Shown in pieces: positions 44,807-51,780 of a stretch of DNA of 64,000 bases. The notes below the pieces were generated by a model that was given only the letters and a program-made list of their open reading frames with translations, did no database searches and was not told where the DNA came from. The DNA is from an uncultured Bacteroidia bacterium (GTDB taxonomy: Bacteria > Bacteroidota > Bacteroidia > Bacteroidales > F082). The stretch spans positions 1 to 64,000 of the forward strand of contig CACYHX010000004.1 of assembly GCA_902774365.1 (NCBI GenBank), read 5' to 3'. Made by a program: the position numbers and the translations under genes. Position 1 is the first letter of the stretch. The number at the start of each line of letters is the position of its first letter.

Positions 44807-46308
44807 CACAAACGGCAAACCTCCACCCCATCCAAATATACCAATTCAAAGGCTTTGATATGGATGCCTTTGTTGATATGTACTTATATGCTATTACTCC
44901 ACACGAAACCATAAATGAAGATACTATATCCGTATTCAGAGCAGCGAAAACCAAGATGAGTGGGGCGAAGCGTGGCGCAAAGTCAAGGTCAGTTATTGAA
45001 AACAAATGCCGATACTTGCAAGATGCCATTATCCGTATGGCGAACAGAAAGCAAGATGATAAAACCTTTTCGCTCAACGCTGACATTCTCAAATCAGTCA
45101 TAGGGAAAGAGTATAAGACAATGATAGATGTCATCGTTGAAATGAAATATATCTCGATTGGCGATGGCAAATGGGGTAAAGGTAAACGCTATTACTATCG
45201 GCAAGGTAAATACTCTATGTTATACACATTGAACGATGTTGAAGTGTATCTAACAGAGCCGTTCACCAACTTGAAGATTCAGGAATATAAGGAAAAGACC
45301 ATTGAAAAGGTCAAAGAGCAATTTGAACTTTACACCAAGCCCGAAATCGTCAGGCAATTTGGTGAATCATTCCTTAAATCCTATCTCACATCGCTCAACA
45401 AAATCAAAATTGAAGATGAGCAGGGGCTGAAAGAATACATAAAGACAAAGACAGCCGATAATCCAAATTCAAATCCATATTATAGATATGTTTCTATTGA
45501 ATTAAAGAACAAGAATAAGTCAATTTATAGAATTGATGATAGTCATAGGATTTACCACATTCTCACTAACCTTGACAGAAACATTAAACAATATCTCAAT
45601 ATAGACTTATCGATAGATTGTAAAAATAGCCATCCATTATTATTTAATTATTTCATTTTTAATAAATTAAATATTTCTTGTTCTCAATCTTTTACTATTT
45701 CATCCTTTATTCATTCTATCGATAATCCATCCTTCCATAATGATGGGAAAAATCTTCGTAATTTACTAATATCCAATAATATAGAAATTGAACAAGTTGC
45801 AAAAATGAAGGATGATGAACTTGAATACATCTACAAGACCTCCAAAGGGCTGTTATGGGATGAGATTTGCGAAGCCCATCCCGAATTGGATAGGAAGGAG
45901 GTCAAGGTGGCAATGTTTCAGGCGGTTTTCTACTCTCATTCACCAATAGCAGACAGATGGAACGCCTATGCAAGAGAGTTCAAAAGCCAATATCCTTCGG
46001 TATATAAGTTGATAGGCGATTGGAAAAGGAAGAAAACGAGCGAAGCGGTCAAGAATTATATGGCTGAGCATCATTTACCCATTGACAAAGGCTCTGCATC
46101 GCTCAGCGTGGCAATGATGGCGTTGGAAGCCGACATTTTCACCAACATTCTAAAACGGCTTTACTCAAAAAGGTGGAACGCCCTCCACATTCACGATTGC
46201 ATCATCATTCCCAAGACCACCAACAAGAATCAGCCTACAAGGGATGAGGTCGTTGAGATTATGCGGGATATTTATCGCTCGTTTGGACTTGCGCCAACAT
46301 TCGATTAG
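44803..46308 (+). CDS. TV-Pol-like family A DNA polymerase of the mobile element
   Basis: A 501-residue protein whose C-terminal half carries the three family A polymerase motifs in order. Motif A is SIDCKNSHP with Asp272, motif B is RKEVKVAMFQAVFYS with Arg364, Lys368 and Tyr377, and motif C is IHDCIIIP with His464-Asp465. This pattern fits the transposon- and virus-encoded polymerases (TV-Pols) related to family A and T7-like polymerases. The N-terminal half has no recognisable exonuclease motifs. It begins four bases before the integrase stop, so both are translated from one mRNA. It may replicate or repair the excised element. Confidence 0.65.
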   Translation: MTQTANLHPIQIYQFKGFDMDAFVDMYLYAITPHETINEDTISVFRAAKTKMSGAKRGAKSRSVIENKCRYLQDAIIRMANRKQDDKTFSLNADILKSVIGKEYKTMIDVIVEMKYISIGDGKWGKGKRYYYRQGKYSMLYTLNDVEVYLTEPFTNLKIQEYKEKTIEKVKEQFELYTKPEIVRQFGESFLKSYLTSLNKIKIEDEQGLKEYIKTKTADNPNSNPYYRYVSIELKNKNKSIYRIDDSHRIYHILTNLDRNIKQYLNIDLSIDCKNSHPLLFNYFIFNKLNISCSQSFTISSFIHSIDNPSFHNDGKNLRNLLISNNIEIEQVAKMKDDELEYIYKTSKGLLWDEICEAHPELDRKEVKVAMFQAVFYSHSPIADRWNAYAREFKSQYPSVYKLIGDWKRKKTSEAVKNYMAEHHLPIDKGSASLSVAMMALEADIFTNILKRLYSKRWNALHIHDCIIIPKTTNKNQPTRDEVVEIMRDIYRSFGLAPTFD

Positions 46309-46336
46309 TATTCCATGGCACTTATTCAAATAATAG

Positions 46337-46418
46337 TTGTATTCAAATAAATCTGCAAAGCCCCTGAATACGATTTTTGTTTTGTATTCAATTTTTTCTT
46401 TGATTTATTTGCATACAA
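46337..46418. promoter_or_regulatory. Inverted-repeat region upstream of the resolvase (possible res site)
   Basis: TTGTATTCAAATAAAT (46337-46352) is repeated inverted at 46403-46418 with one mismatch, and TTGTATTCAA occurs again at 46382-46391. The group lies just upstream of the resolvase promoter, as res sites and operators of serine resolvases often do. Confidence 0.55.
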
Positions 46419-46433
46419 TTCAAAAAAAAGTAT

Positions 46434-46441
46434 TATCTTTG
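46434..46441 (+). promoter_or_regulatory. Promoter -7 box of the serine resolvase
   Basis: TATCTTTG matches TAnnTTTG and lies 23 bases before the ATG at 46465. The in-frame GTG at 46444 is too close to the box to be a likely start. Confidence 0.65.
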
Positions 46442-46464
46442 CAGTGTCAAATCATCAAACAACA

Positions 46465-47094
46465 ATGAAAGCAGTAATCTACGCCCGTGTTAGTAGCACA
46501 ACAGATAGACAGAACACCGAAAGACAAGTTGCAGACCTGAAAGAATATGCAACATACGCCAAAATGGAAGTGGTCAAGGTCTTTGAAGAAAAGATTAGTG
46601 GAGCAAAGAAAAACGCTGAGCGACCCGTCCTTCAGCAAGCTTTGGACTACTGCAAGGTTGAGAAAATAGATATGTTATTGGTGTCAGAATTGAGCCGATT
46701 GGGAAGAAATTCCTTTGAGGTGTTGGAAACTATTAAGGGCTTGGTCGATGCCAAAATCAACCTGTATATGCAGAAGGAAAAACTGACTTTGCTCGATGAT
46801 AATGGCGAGCCTTCCATCTTCGCCCCTATTATGTTGGCAACGCTCAGCACCTGTGCGCAACTTGAACGAGAGAATATCAAATTCCGTCTGAATAGTGGAA
46901 GGCAACAATACATTGCCAAAGGCGGCAAACTTGGTCGAAAAGAAGGTTCTATCAAGACCAAAGAACAAAAGAAAGAAGAATATGGCGAGGTTATCAGTCT
47001 ATTGAAAAAGGGCTATTCTATCCGCAACGTGGCCAAACTTTGCAATGTATCAAATTCGACCGTTCAACGGTTGAAGAAAGACTTTCAACTATGA
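46465..47094 (+). CDS. Serine recombinase (resolvase/invertase family)
   Basis: A 209-residue site-specific recombinase. It starts KAVIYARVSS with the catalytic serine, has the family phrases LLVSELSRLGRNSFEVLETI and LERENIKFRLNSGRQ, and ends with a helix-turn-helix (KKGYSIRNVAKLCNVSNSTVQRLKK). Length and domains are those of small resolvases. The inverted repeats upstream are its likely site. It may resolve multimers of the circular element. Confidence 0.92.
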   Translation: MKAVIYARVSSTTDRQNTERQVADLKEYATYAKMEVVKVFEEKISGAKKNAERPVLQQALDYCKVEKIDMLLVSELSRLGRNSFEVLETIKGLVDAKINLYMQKEKLTLLDDNGEPSIFAPIMLATLSTCAQLERENIKFRLNSGRQQYIAKGGKLGRKEGSIKTKEQKKEEYGEVISLLKKGYSIRNVAKLCNVSNSTVQRLKKDFQL

Positions 47095-47099
47095 TAACA

Positions 47100-47135
47100 A
47101 AGGGAGGTGCAAGCCTCCTTTTTTATTTTTTTTAT
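47100..47135 (+). terminator. Terminator of the resolvase gene
   Basis: The arms GGAGG (47103-47107) and CCTCC (47114-47118) are extended by AA/TT pairs and followed by a long T-rich stretch, six bases after the resolvase stop. Confidence 0.8.
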
Positions 47136-47141
47136 TTTTTC

Positions 47142-47170
47142 TTGCACAATCCAAATTCTTCCTATATTTG
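47142..47170 (+). promoter_or_regulatory. Promoter in the 399-base gap before the lipoprotein gene
   Basis: TTG at 47142-47144 and TATATTTG at 47163-47170 are 18 bases apart. The next gene starts 323 bases later. The gap 47095-47493 otherwise shows no convincing gene, so this promoter makes either a long leader or a small RNA. Confidence 0.5.
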
Positions 47171-47493
47171 CATTGCCAAACCGAGAGAAAACGGATTGGT
47201 GAAGAAAGCGCATTTTCGCTTTATTCCATTCGGTGAAACTTGGACAATTTTACTATAAGGATTGGAATAAAGGAAGATGATGGCTTCCATCGGTTTGTAA
47301 TCGTTTTAATACACGATACATCCCTGTGGAGCAATCATTTAACTTTATTTTGTTCTTATAGGGGTGTCCAAGCCCATCACCGACAAGATAGGGCAAAGAT
47401 GAATGGCTCCACTTTCTTCATTTGTCAAGCGTATTCCCATTTGAGCCATTAAGGACAAAATGAAGAACTAAGTTCAACTAAACCTAACACCCC

Positions 47494-47946
47494 ATGAAAA
47501 GATTAAAGTATGCAGTGATACTCCTGCTTGGTTTGAGTATGGCAACAATGATGACTTCCTGCAACAAAGAAAGCAGTTATAAAGACAAGATTGTTGGTGT
47601 ATGGCAGACGACAAAAGAAACAATTTACACATACGACTTATCGGGAAGTCTTATTAATGAGAGTTCGTATGACGATTATTCAGAAGACGAGAATTATAGA
47701 TGGGAGTTCTTTTCTGAAGGCCTTGTCAAAACGTCAGGTGAGATTTGGCACAAAACTAATTCTAAAGACTATTTTATTTCTTATGTAATTGACGGAAACC
47801 GACTTATCTTTTCTCTTATTGGAGACACGGAAGAATATACAATTCTAGAATTAACAAATTCAACAATGGAATGGGAACAGGAATATGTGAGCTCTTATTC
47901 CAATTGCAAATATGTTTACAGATATGAATTCAAGAAAGTGAAATAG
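47494..47946 (+). CDS. Small lipoprotein, lipocalin-like (element cargo)
   Basis: A 150-residue protein with a lipoprotein signal (GLSMATMMTSCNKES, lipidation at Cys24 or so). The mature part starts KIVGVWQTTKE and continues with short beta strands (YRWEFFSEGLVKTSGEIW, YVIDGNRLIFSLIGD), the pattern of lipocalin-like Bacteroidota lipoproteins. The ligand is unknown. It is in AT-rich DNA inside the integrative element and appears to be a passenger gene. Confidence 0.7.
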   Translation: MKRLKYAVILLLGLSMATMMTSCNKESSYKDKIVGVWQTTKETIYTYDLSGSLINESSYDDYSEDENYRWEFFSEGLVKTSGEIWHKTNSKDYFISYVIDGNRLIFSLIGDTEEYTILELTNSTMEWEQEYVSSYSNCKYVYRYEFKKVK

Positions 47947-47976
47947 ACAAACGCTATCGAAAGACTGATAATAAGG

Positions 47977-48011
47977 AAACGCCCATTTGCATTTTGCATT
48001 TGGGCGTTTTT
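47977..48011 (+). terminator. Terminator of the lipoprotein gene
   Basis: AAACGCCCA and TGGGCGTTT pair around an A/T-rich loop, followed by T residues, about 30 bases after the stop. The stretch 48012-48432 beyond it shows no convincing gene; it holds the promoter and repeats listed next. Confidence 0.75.
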
Positions 48012-48344
48012 GCTATGCTGCATTGGATTGAATGATGAAAAATTTTCGTCAAACAATGGGGGTTGAAGGGGGAAATTTAGCAGTCCCTACAACTCCCAAG
48101 TCGGATAACGCAGAAATGAAAGTTGAAAAACACCCTGCCTCTCACACGGCCAACGGTTATATACGGCACTTTGGCCGCTTAGCGATGGCATGGAAATCCA
48201 AATCAAAATCAGTTATCCATGCTTCTATATTAAATTGAATTTCAATTATTTAAGCACTCCTTCAGTATAACAATACGGTCAAATAACACAAACTAATTTA
48301 CTATCACATTTTTGGTAGAGAAAATGAATACAAATAAGATGGTG

Positions 48345-48372
48345 TTGTTTGAAAAAGAATTTCGTATTTTTG
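48345..48372 (+). promoter_or_regulatory. Outward-facing promoter at the right end of the element
   Basis: TTG at 48345-48347 and TATTTTTG at 48365-48372 are 17 bases apart. It points toward attR. In the excised circle it would read through the joined attachment site into the integrase gene. Confidence 0.55.
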
Positions 48373-48399
48373 CAGTCGCTAACAAGAACGAGCCTTTAT

Positions 48400-48419
48400 G
48401 CTTAAACAAAAACTTAAAC
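48400..48419 (+). repeat. Right-arm repeats, likely recombinase binding sites
   Basis: GCTTAAAC at 48400-48407 and AAAACTTAAAC at 48409-48419 match the left-arm repeats at 43397-43462. They lie between the outward promoter and the mini-gene. Confidence 0.6.
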
Positions 48420-48432
48420 AAAGGAATTGACT

Positions 48433-48513
48433 ATGAATAAAATAATTGAAAATAAGATATTTACATCGATATCCTTAAACTATCTGATGGAATTTGGAGG
48501 CAAAAAAGAATAA
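48433..48513 (+). CDS. 26-codon mini-gene ending in the RF2 C-terminal sequence
   Basis: An ATG at 48433 opens a 26-codon frame that ends at the attR core. Its last ten residues are YLMEFGGKKE, identical to the end of RF2, and it uses the same TAA. The first 16 residues (MNKIIENKIFTSISLN) do not match RF2 clearly, although ACATCGAT is shared with the corresponding prfB region. It has a promoter upstream. It may be translated, or may simply be the element's copy of the attachment gene end. Confidence 0.45.
   Translation: MNKIIENKIFTSISLNYLMEFGGKKE
48493..48513 (+). repeat. attR core: copy of the prfB 3' end
   Basis: Identical over 21 bases to 43338-43358. With one mismatch, the similarity extends left to 48487. 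The original host sequence after prfB resumes here, leading to the PepSY-like genes. Confidence 0.85.
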
Positions 48514-48577
48514 AACTGGCATAATTATTGCAAATAAAAATTTATCACCAGATCACTAACATTAAACTTTTCAAATA

Positions 48578-49000
48578 ATGAAAAAGCTTATTCTCGCTTT
48601 CATTGCCATCGTTAGCTTTGGCTTTTCCACGGCAATGGCACAAAACACCAACACCAATCCAGCCATCACACAGTTTGTGACGCAGCATTTCCCCAACGCC
48701 ACCGTTCAGATGGTGATGCCTGACGAAGACGACATCGACGTCGTGTTGAACGACTACACCAAAATCGAGTTCCGTCTCAACAACGAATGGAAGAAAGTCG
48801 ACTGTGAGCACTCCACGACCTTTACTGCCGTGCCTGCCACAATCGTCCCCGAGCAAATCACAGCCTACGTGAACGCCAATTTCCCTGGCGCCATCATCAA
48901 AAAACTGGAAAAGAAATTCAGAGGTTGGGAGATTGAGCTGAACAACGGCCTTGAACTGAAGTTCAACAGCAATTTCAAAGTAATGGAAATCGACGACTAA
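48578..49000 (+). CDS. Exported PepSY-like (DUF2874) protein
   Basis: A 140-residue protein with a signal peptide (AFIAIVSFGFSTAMAQ) and two PepSY-like units: AITQFVTQHFPNATV with DIDVVLNDYTKIEF, then QITAYVNANFPGAII with GWEIELNNGLELKFN. Proteins like this are common in Bacteroidota periplasm and of unknown function. The following gene, 12 bases away, is a paralogue. Confidence 0.8.
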   Translation: MKKLILAFIAIVSFGFSTAMAQNTNTNPAITQFVTQHFPNATVQMVMPDEDDIDVVLNDYTKIEFRLNNEWKKVDCEHSTTFTAVPATIVPEQITAYVNANFPGAIIKKLEKKFRGWEIELNNGLELKFNSNFKVMEIDD

Positions 49001-49012
49001 TCAGAAGCGACC

Positions 49013-49444
49013 ATGAAAAAAGTTATCATCGTAGCCCTTTTTATCGGCTTCGCCCTGACCAACACGTCATGCAATAGTGACAAGAAAGCACAAGCCATCA
49101 ACGAATTTGTAAGAGCTTACTTCCCTGACACCGAAGTCATTGCCAACATCAAAGACGGCCTCGATTGCGACGTCACCCTCAGCGACTACACCCAAATCGG
49201 GTTCGATGGCAACCTGTTCGGCAAAATCGAATGGGACGAGGTGGACTGCCGTCACGCTTCGCTTTCCACGGCTGTGCCCGCCGCATTGGTTCCTGTCGAA
49301 ATCAGCAACTATGTGAGCCGCATCCACGGAAGCCAAACCATCACGAAAATCTCTAAGGACAACCGTGGTTGGGACATCGAGCTGAGCAACGGCATCGAAA
49401 TCGAGTTCGACAAAAGATACAACGTCGTTGATTTCGACGATTGA
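49013..49444 (+). CDS. PepSY-like (DUF2874) lipoprotein, paralogue
   Basis: A 143-residue protein with the same two-unit layout as its neighbour (INEFVRAYFPDTEV, CDVTLSDYTQIGF, GWDIELSNGIEIEFD). Its signal ends in TNTSC, a lipobox, so it is lipid-anchored, whereas the upstream copy should be soluble. Tandem duplication is likely. A terminator follows 20 bases after the stop. Confidence 0.8.
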   Translation: MKKVIIVALFIGFALTNTSCNSDKKAQAINEFVRAYFPDTEVIANIKDGLDCDVTLSDYTQIGFDGNLFGKIEWDEVDCRHASLSTAVPAALVPVEISNYVSRIHGSQTITKISKDNRGWDIELSNGIEIEFDKRYNVVDFDD

Positions 49445-49464
49445 TTCTTTTCACGCACCAAGTC

Positions 49465-49496
49465 AAACGGTCTGGAGTTTTTCAGGCCGTTTTTTT
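49465..49496 (+). terminator. Terminator of the PepSY-like pair
   Basis: AAACGGTCTG and CAGGCCGTTT form the stem with one G-T pair, followed by a T tract. Confidence 0.8.
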
Positions 49497-49540
49497 GTTT
49501 TATTTTGGGCCCGACAATGTATTTTGTCTTTCAAAAACTG

Positions 49541-49548
49541 TAATTTTG
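49541..49548 (+). promoter_or_regulatory. Promoter -7 box of cstA
   Basis: TAATTTTG matches TAnnTTTG and lies 21 bases before the ATG at 49570. Confidence 0.65.
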
Positions 49549-49569
49549 CGCCATTAAACAAACCAATCT

Positions 49570-51024
49570 ATGATTACTTTTTTCATCGCCTTGGCCGTAC
49601 TCGTCATCGGCTATTTCATTTACGGAAAATTCGTTGAGAAGGTATTCGGCATCGACCCGCAGCGCGCCACGCCTGCCACCACCATGGCCGATGGCGTCGA
49701 CTATGTGCCGATGAAGCCATGGCGCATCTATCTGATTCAGTTCCTCAACATCGCTGGTGTGGGTCCCATCATCGGAGCCATTATGGGTGCGCAGTTCGGC
49801 ACGGCTTCCTTCCTGTGGATTGTGTTGGGCAGCATCTTCGCTGGTGCCGTCCACGACTACCTCGCGGGCATGATTTCTTTGCGCGACAAAGGCTGCAGTT
49901 TGCCCGAAATCCACGGCACCTACTTGGGTAACGGCGCCAAACAAATCATGCGTGCCTTCACCATCATCCTCATGATTTTGGTTGGCGTGGTATTTGTCAA
50001 CACGCCTGCCACCCTTTTGAATGCCAACTTCACACAAGGCTGGAATCCCTACATCTGGATTATCATTATCTTAGCTTATTACCTGATTGCCACACTCTTA
50101 CCTATTGACAAACTCATCGGCAAGATCTATCCTATTTTCGGCATCTTGCTCTTGGGTATGGCCGTAGCCATTTTTGTGGCTTTCCTCATCTATAAGCCCG
50201 AGATTCCAGAATTATGGAGCGGCATGCAGAACCGTCATCCCGACGCAGCCAACAACCCCATCTTCCCGATGATGTTCATCAGCATCGCCTGCGGTGCCAT
50301 CTCGGGTTTCCATGCCACGCAGTCGCCACTGATGGCCCGTTGCATGGTCAATGAGAAACAAGGCCGTCCCATCTTCTACGGTGCCATGATTACCGAAGGC
50401 GTCGTGGCTTTGATTTGGGCTGCCGCCGCCGCCTATTTCTTTGGTCCCGACAGCGTGGTGGATGTCACCGGAAAGAGCGGTGCCGCCATTGTGGGTGTTA
50501 TCGCCAACACCTGGTTCACGCCCATTATCGCGACCATCACCATCTTGGGTGTCATCTCGGCTGCCGTCACTTCGGGTGACACAGCGCTGCGCTCAGCCCG
50601 ACTCATCATCGCCGACTTCATGCACTTCGACCAAAAGCCCATCAAGAACCGCCTGATCGTCGCTATTCCCATGTTTGCGGTCACGGCAGCCATCTTGGTC
50701 TACAGCATCTCTGACGCCAAAGGCTTCCAAGTCATCTGGCGTTACTTCGCCTGGGCCAACCAAGTGCTGGCGACAGTGACACTTTGGGCTATCTCAGTCT
50801 ATCTGGTAAAGAACAAAGGTAAAATGTGGTATCTCATCACCCTCATCCCTGCCCTCTTCATGACCATGGTGACGGGATGTTTCCTCTTCGTAGCCAAGGC
50901 TGCCGACGGCGGTCTGGGGTCAATGTTGCCAACGGCAGTGGGTTATGGCATCGGTGCCGCCATCACGGTATTGGGGTTGGTGTTGTTCCTGATGTTTCTA
51001 AAGAAAAACAAGGCGAAAGCATAG
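49570..51024 (+). CDS. cstA: Carbon starvation protein A (peptide/pyruvate transporter family)
   Basis: An inner-membrane transporter of 484 residues with about twelve or more hydrophobic segments. The family motifs DGVDYVPMKPWRIYLIQFLNIAGVGPIIGAI, GAVHDYLAGMISLRDKG and SGFHATQSPLMARCM are clear. It is shorter than E. coli CstA (about 700 residues), as CstA proteins of Bacteroidota often are. It stands alone between terminators. Family members carry peptides or pyruvate; the substrate here is inferred. Confidence 0.92.
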   Translation: MITFFIALAVLVIGYFIYGKFVEKVFGIDPQRATPATTMADGVDYVPMKPWRIYLIQFLNIAGVGPIIGAIMGAQFGTASFLWIVLGSIFAGAVHDYLAGMISLRDKGCSLPEIHGTYLGNGAKQIMRAFTIILMILVGVVFVNTPATLLNANFTQGWNPYIWIIIILAYYLIATLLPIDKLIGKIYPIFGILLLGMAVAIFVAFLIYKPEIPELWSGMQNRHPDAANNPIFPMMFISIACGAISGFHATQSPLMARCMVNEKQGRPIFYGAMITEGVVALIWAAAAAYFFGPDSVVDVTGKSGAAIVGVIANTWFTPIIATITILGVISAAVTSGDTALRSARLIIADFMHFDQKPIKNRLIVAIPMFAVTAAILVYSISDAKGFQVIWRYFAWANQVLATVTLWAISVYLVKNKGKMWYLITLIPALFMTMVTGCFLFVAKAADGGLGSMLPTAVGYGIGAAITVLGLVLFLMFLKKNKAKA

Positions 51025-51116
51025 ATACGCTCACCTTTCTGCCCATAGATACACTCGGCTAACGCCTCGGTATGACATGGGCAAAAAGGTTCGACATGAC
51101 ATACCTTCGCAAAAAC

Positions 51117-51150
51117 AAATGCCCGACTGGAACTTCCAATCGGGCATTTT
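51117..51150. terminator. Terminator between cstA and iorB
   Basis: AAATGCCCGA (51117-51126) and TCGGGCATTTT (51140-51150) pair with an inner TGGAA/TTCCA extension, and A- and T-rich flanks let it serve both convergent genes. Confidence 0.8.
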
Positions 51151-51158
51151 CGTTTTTG

Positions 51159-51180
51159 GAGACGCGATGAATCGCGTCTC
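51159..51180. repeat. Palindromic repeat, second copy of the GAGACGCGAT family
   Basis: GAGACGCGAT and ATCGCGTCTC flank GA. It matches the in-gene copy at 37807-37828 except for the central base, and both are followed by TACAA. Confidence 0.8.
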
Positions 51181-51191
51181 TACAAAAAATA

Positions 51192-51761
51192 TCACTTCGT
51201 CGCCTGGGCGTAACCAGCGCGAACGGCCTGGATGTTGAGGTCGACGACCTCTTGGCCTTTCTTGCCGAAGATGTGGGCGATAGCCTCTTCCACCTTCTCC
51301 ATAGAGATACCGAGATAAGGCACCGTGGCGCCCAGCAGCACCATGTTGGAACGTGCCTTCAGCTGCTTGGCAATCTCGTTGGCATTGAAGGAAACCACAT
51401 GTTCCAGCTTGCCCAACTCAGCGTTGATCTTCTCCATGTCAGGATAGTTGCTGATGTTGATGAAAGGGTCGTTGTTGGTGATGACCCAGCCTTCCTTGCT
51501 CAGCCAAGGCAGGTAGCGCAGGGCTTCCATAGGCTCGGATGAGAGGATGATGTCAGCATTGCCTTCAGGGATGACATCGGCGAAAATCTCATTGTCGGAG
51601 ATGCGGAGGTGCGAGAACACCGAGCCGCCGCGCTGCGACATGCCGTGAATTTCGGACTGTTTCAGGTTCATGCCCATATTGAGAGCGGCATCAGAGATAA
51701 TCTTGGCCACCGACACGATGCCGTCGCCACCCACGCCGCATAATACTATATCTTTTTTCAT
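51192..51761 (-). CDS. iorB: Indolepyruvate oxidoreductase subunit beta
   Basis: The small subunit of the enzyme that oxidatively decarboxylates aryl pyruvates to aryl-acetyl-CoA during aromatic amino-acid breakdown. The 189-residue protein has GVGGDGIVSVAKIISDAALNMG and EIHGMSQRGGSVFSHLRI, typical of the gamma-type domain of 2-oxoacid oxidoreductases. It follows iorA by 19 bases. Confidence 0.93.
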   Translation of the reverse strand: MKKDIVLCGVGGDGIVSVAKIISDAALNMGMNLKQSEIHGMSQRGGSVFSHLRISDNEIFADVIPEGNADIILSSEPMEALRYLPWLSKEGWVITNNDPFINISNYPDMEKINAELGKLEHVVSFNANEIAKQLKARSNMVLLGATVPYLGISMEKVEEAIAHIFGKKGQEVVDLNIQAVRAGYAQATK

Positions 51762-51780
51762 GCTAATCTGGATTTAAGGG

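Larger units (their letters stand above)
43338..48513. mobile_element. Integrative element inserted in the 3' end of prfB
   Basis: The element is bounded by a 21-bp direct repeat of the prfB 3' end (43338-43358 and 48493-48513). Between the repeats lie a tyrosine recombinase, a TV-Pol-like polymerase, a serine resolvase and a lipoprotein, all in AT-rich DNA unlike prfB or the genes after 48578. Recombinase-type arm repeats lie near both ends. Length is about 5.2 kb. No conjugation genes are present, so it would need help to move between cells. Confidence 0.85.

Noticed and set aside
47240-47452. A 70-codon open frame in the gap before the lipoprotein gene
   Set aside because: No domain or start signal, and the amino-acid make-up is unusual. 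The promoter at 47163 is too far away to support it specifically.
48032-48238. A 68-codon open frame near the right end of the integrative element
   Set aside because: It starts right after a terminator, has no ribosome binding site, no homology-like pattern and no promoter; the composition looks like non-coding DNA.
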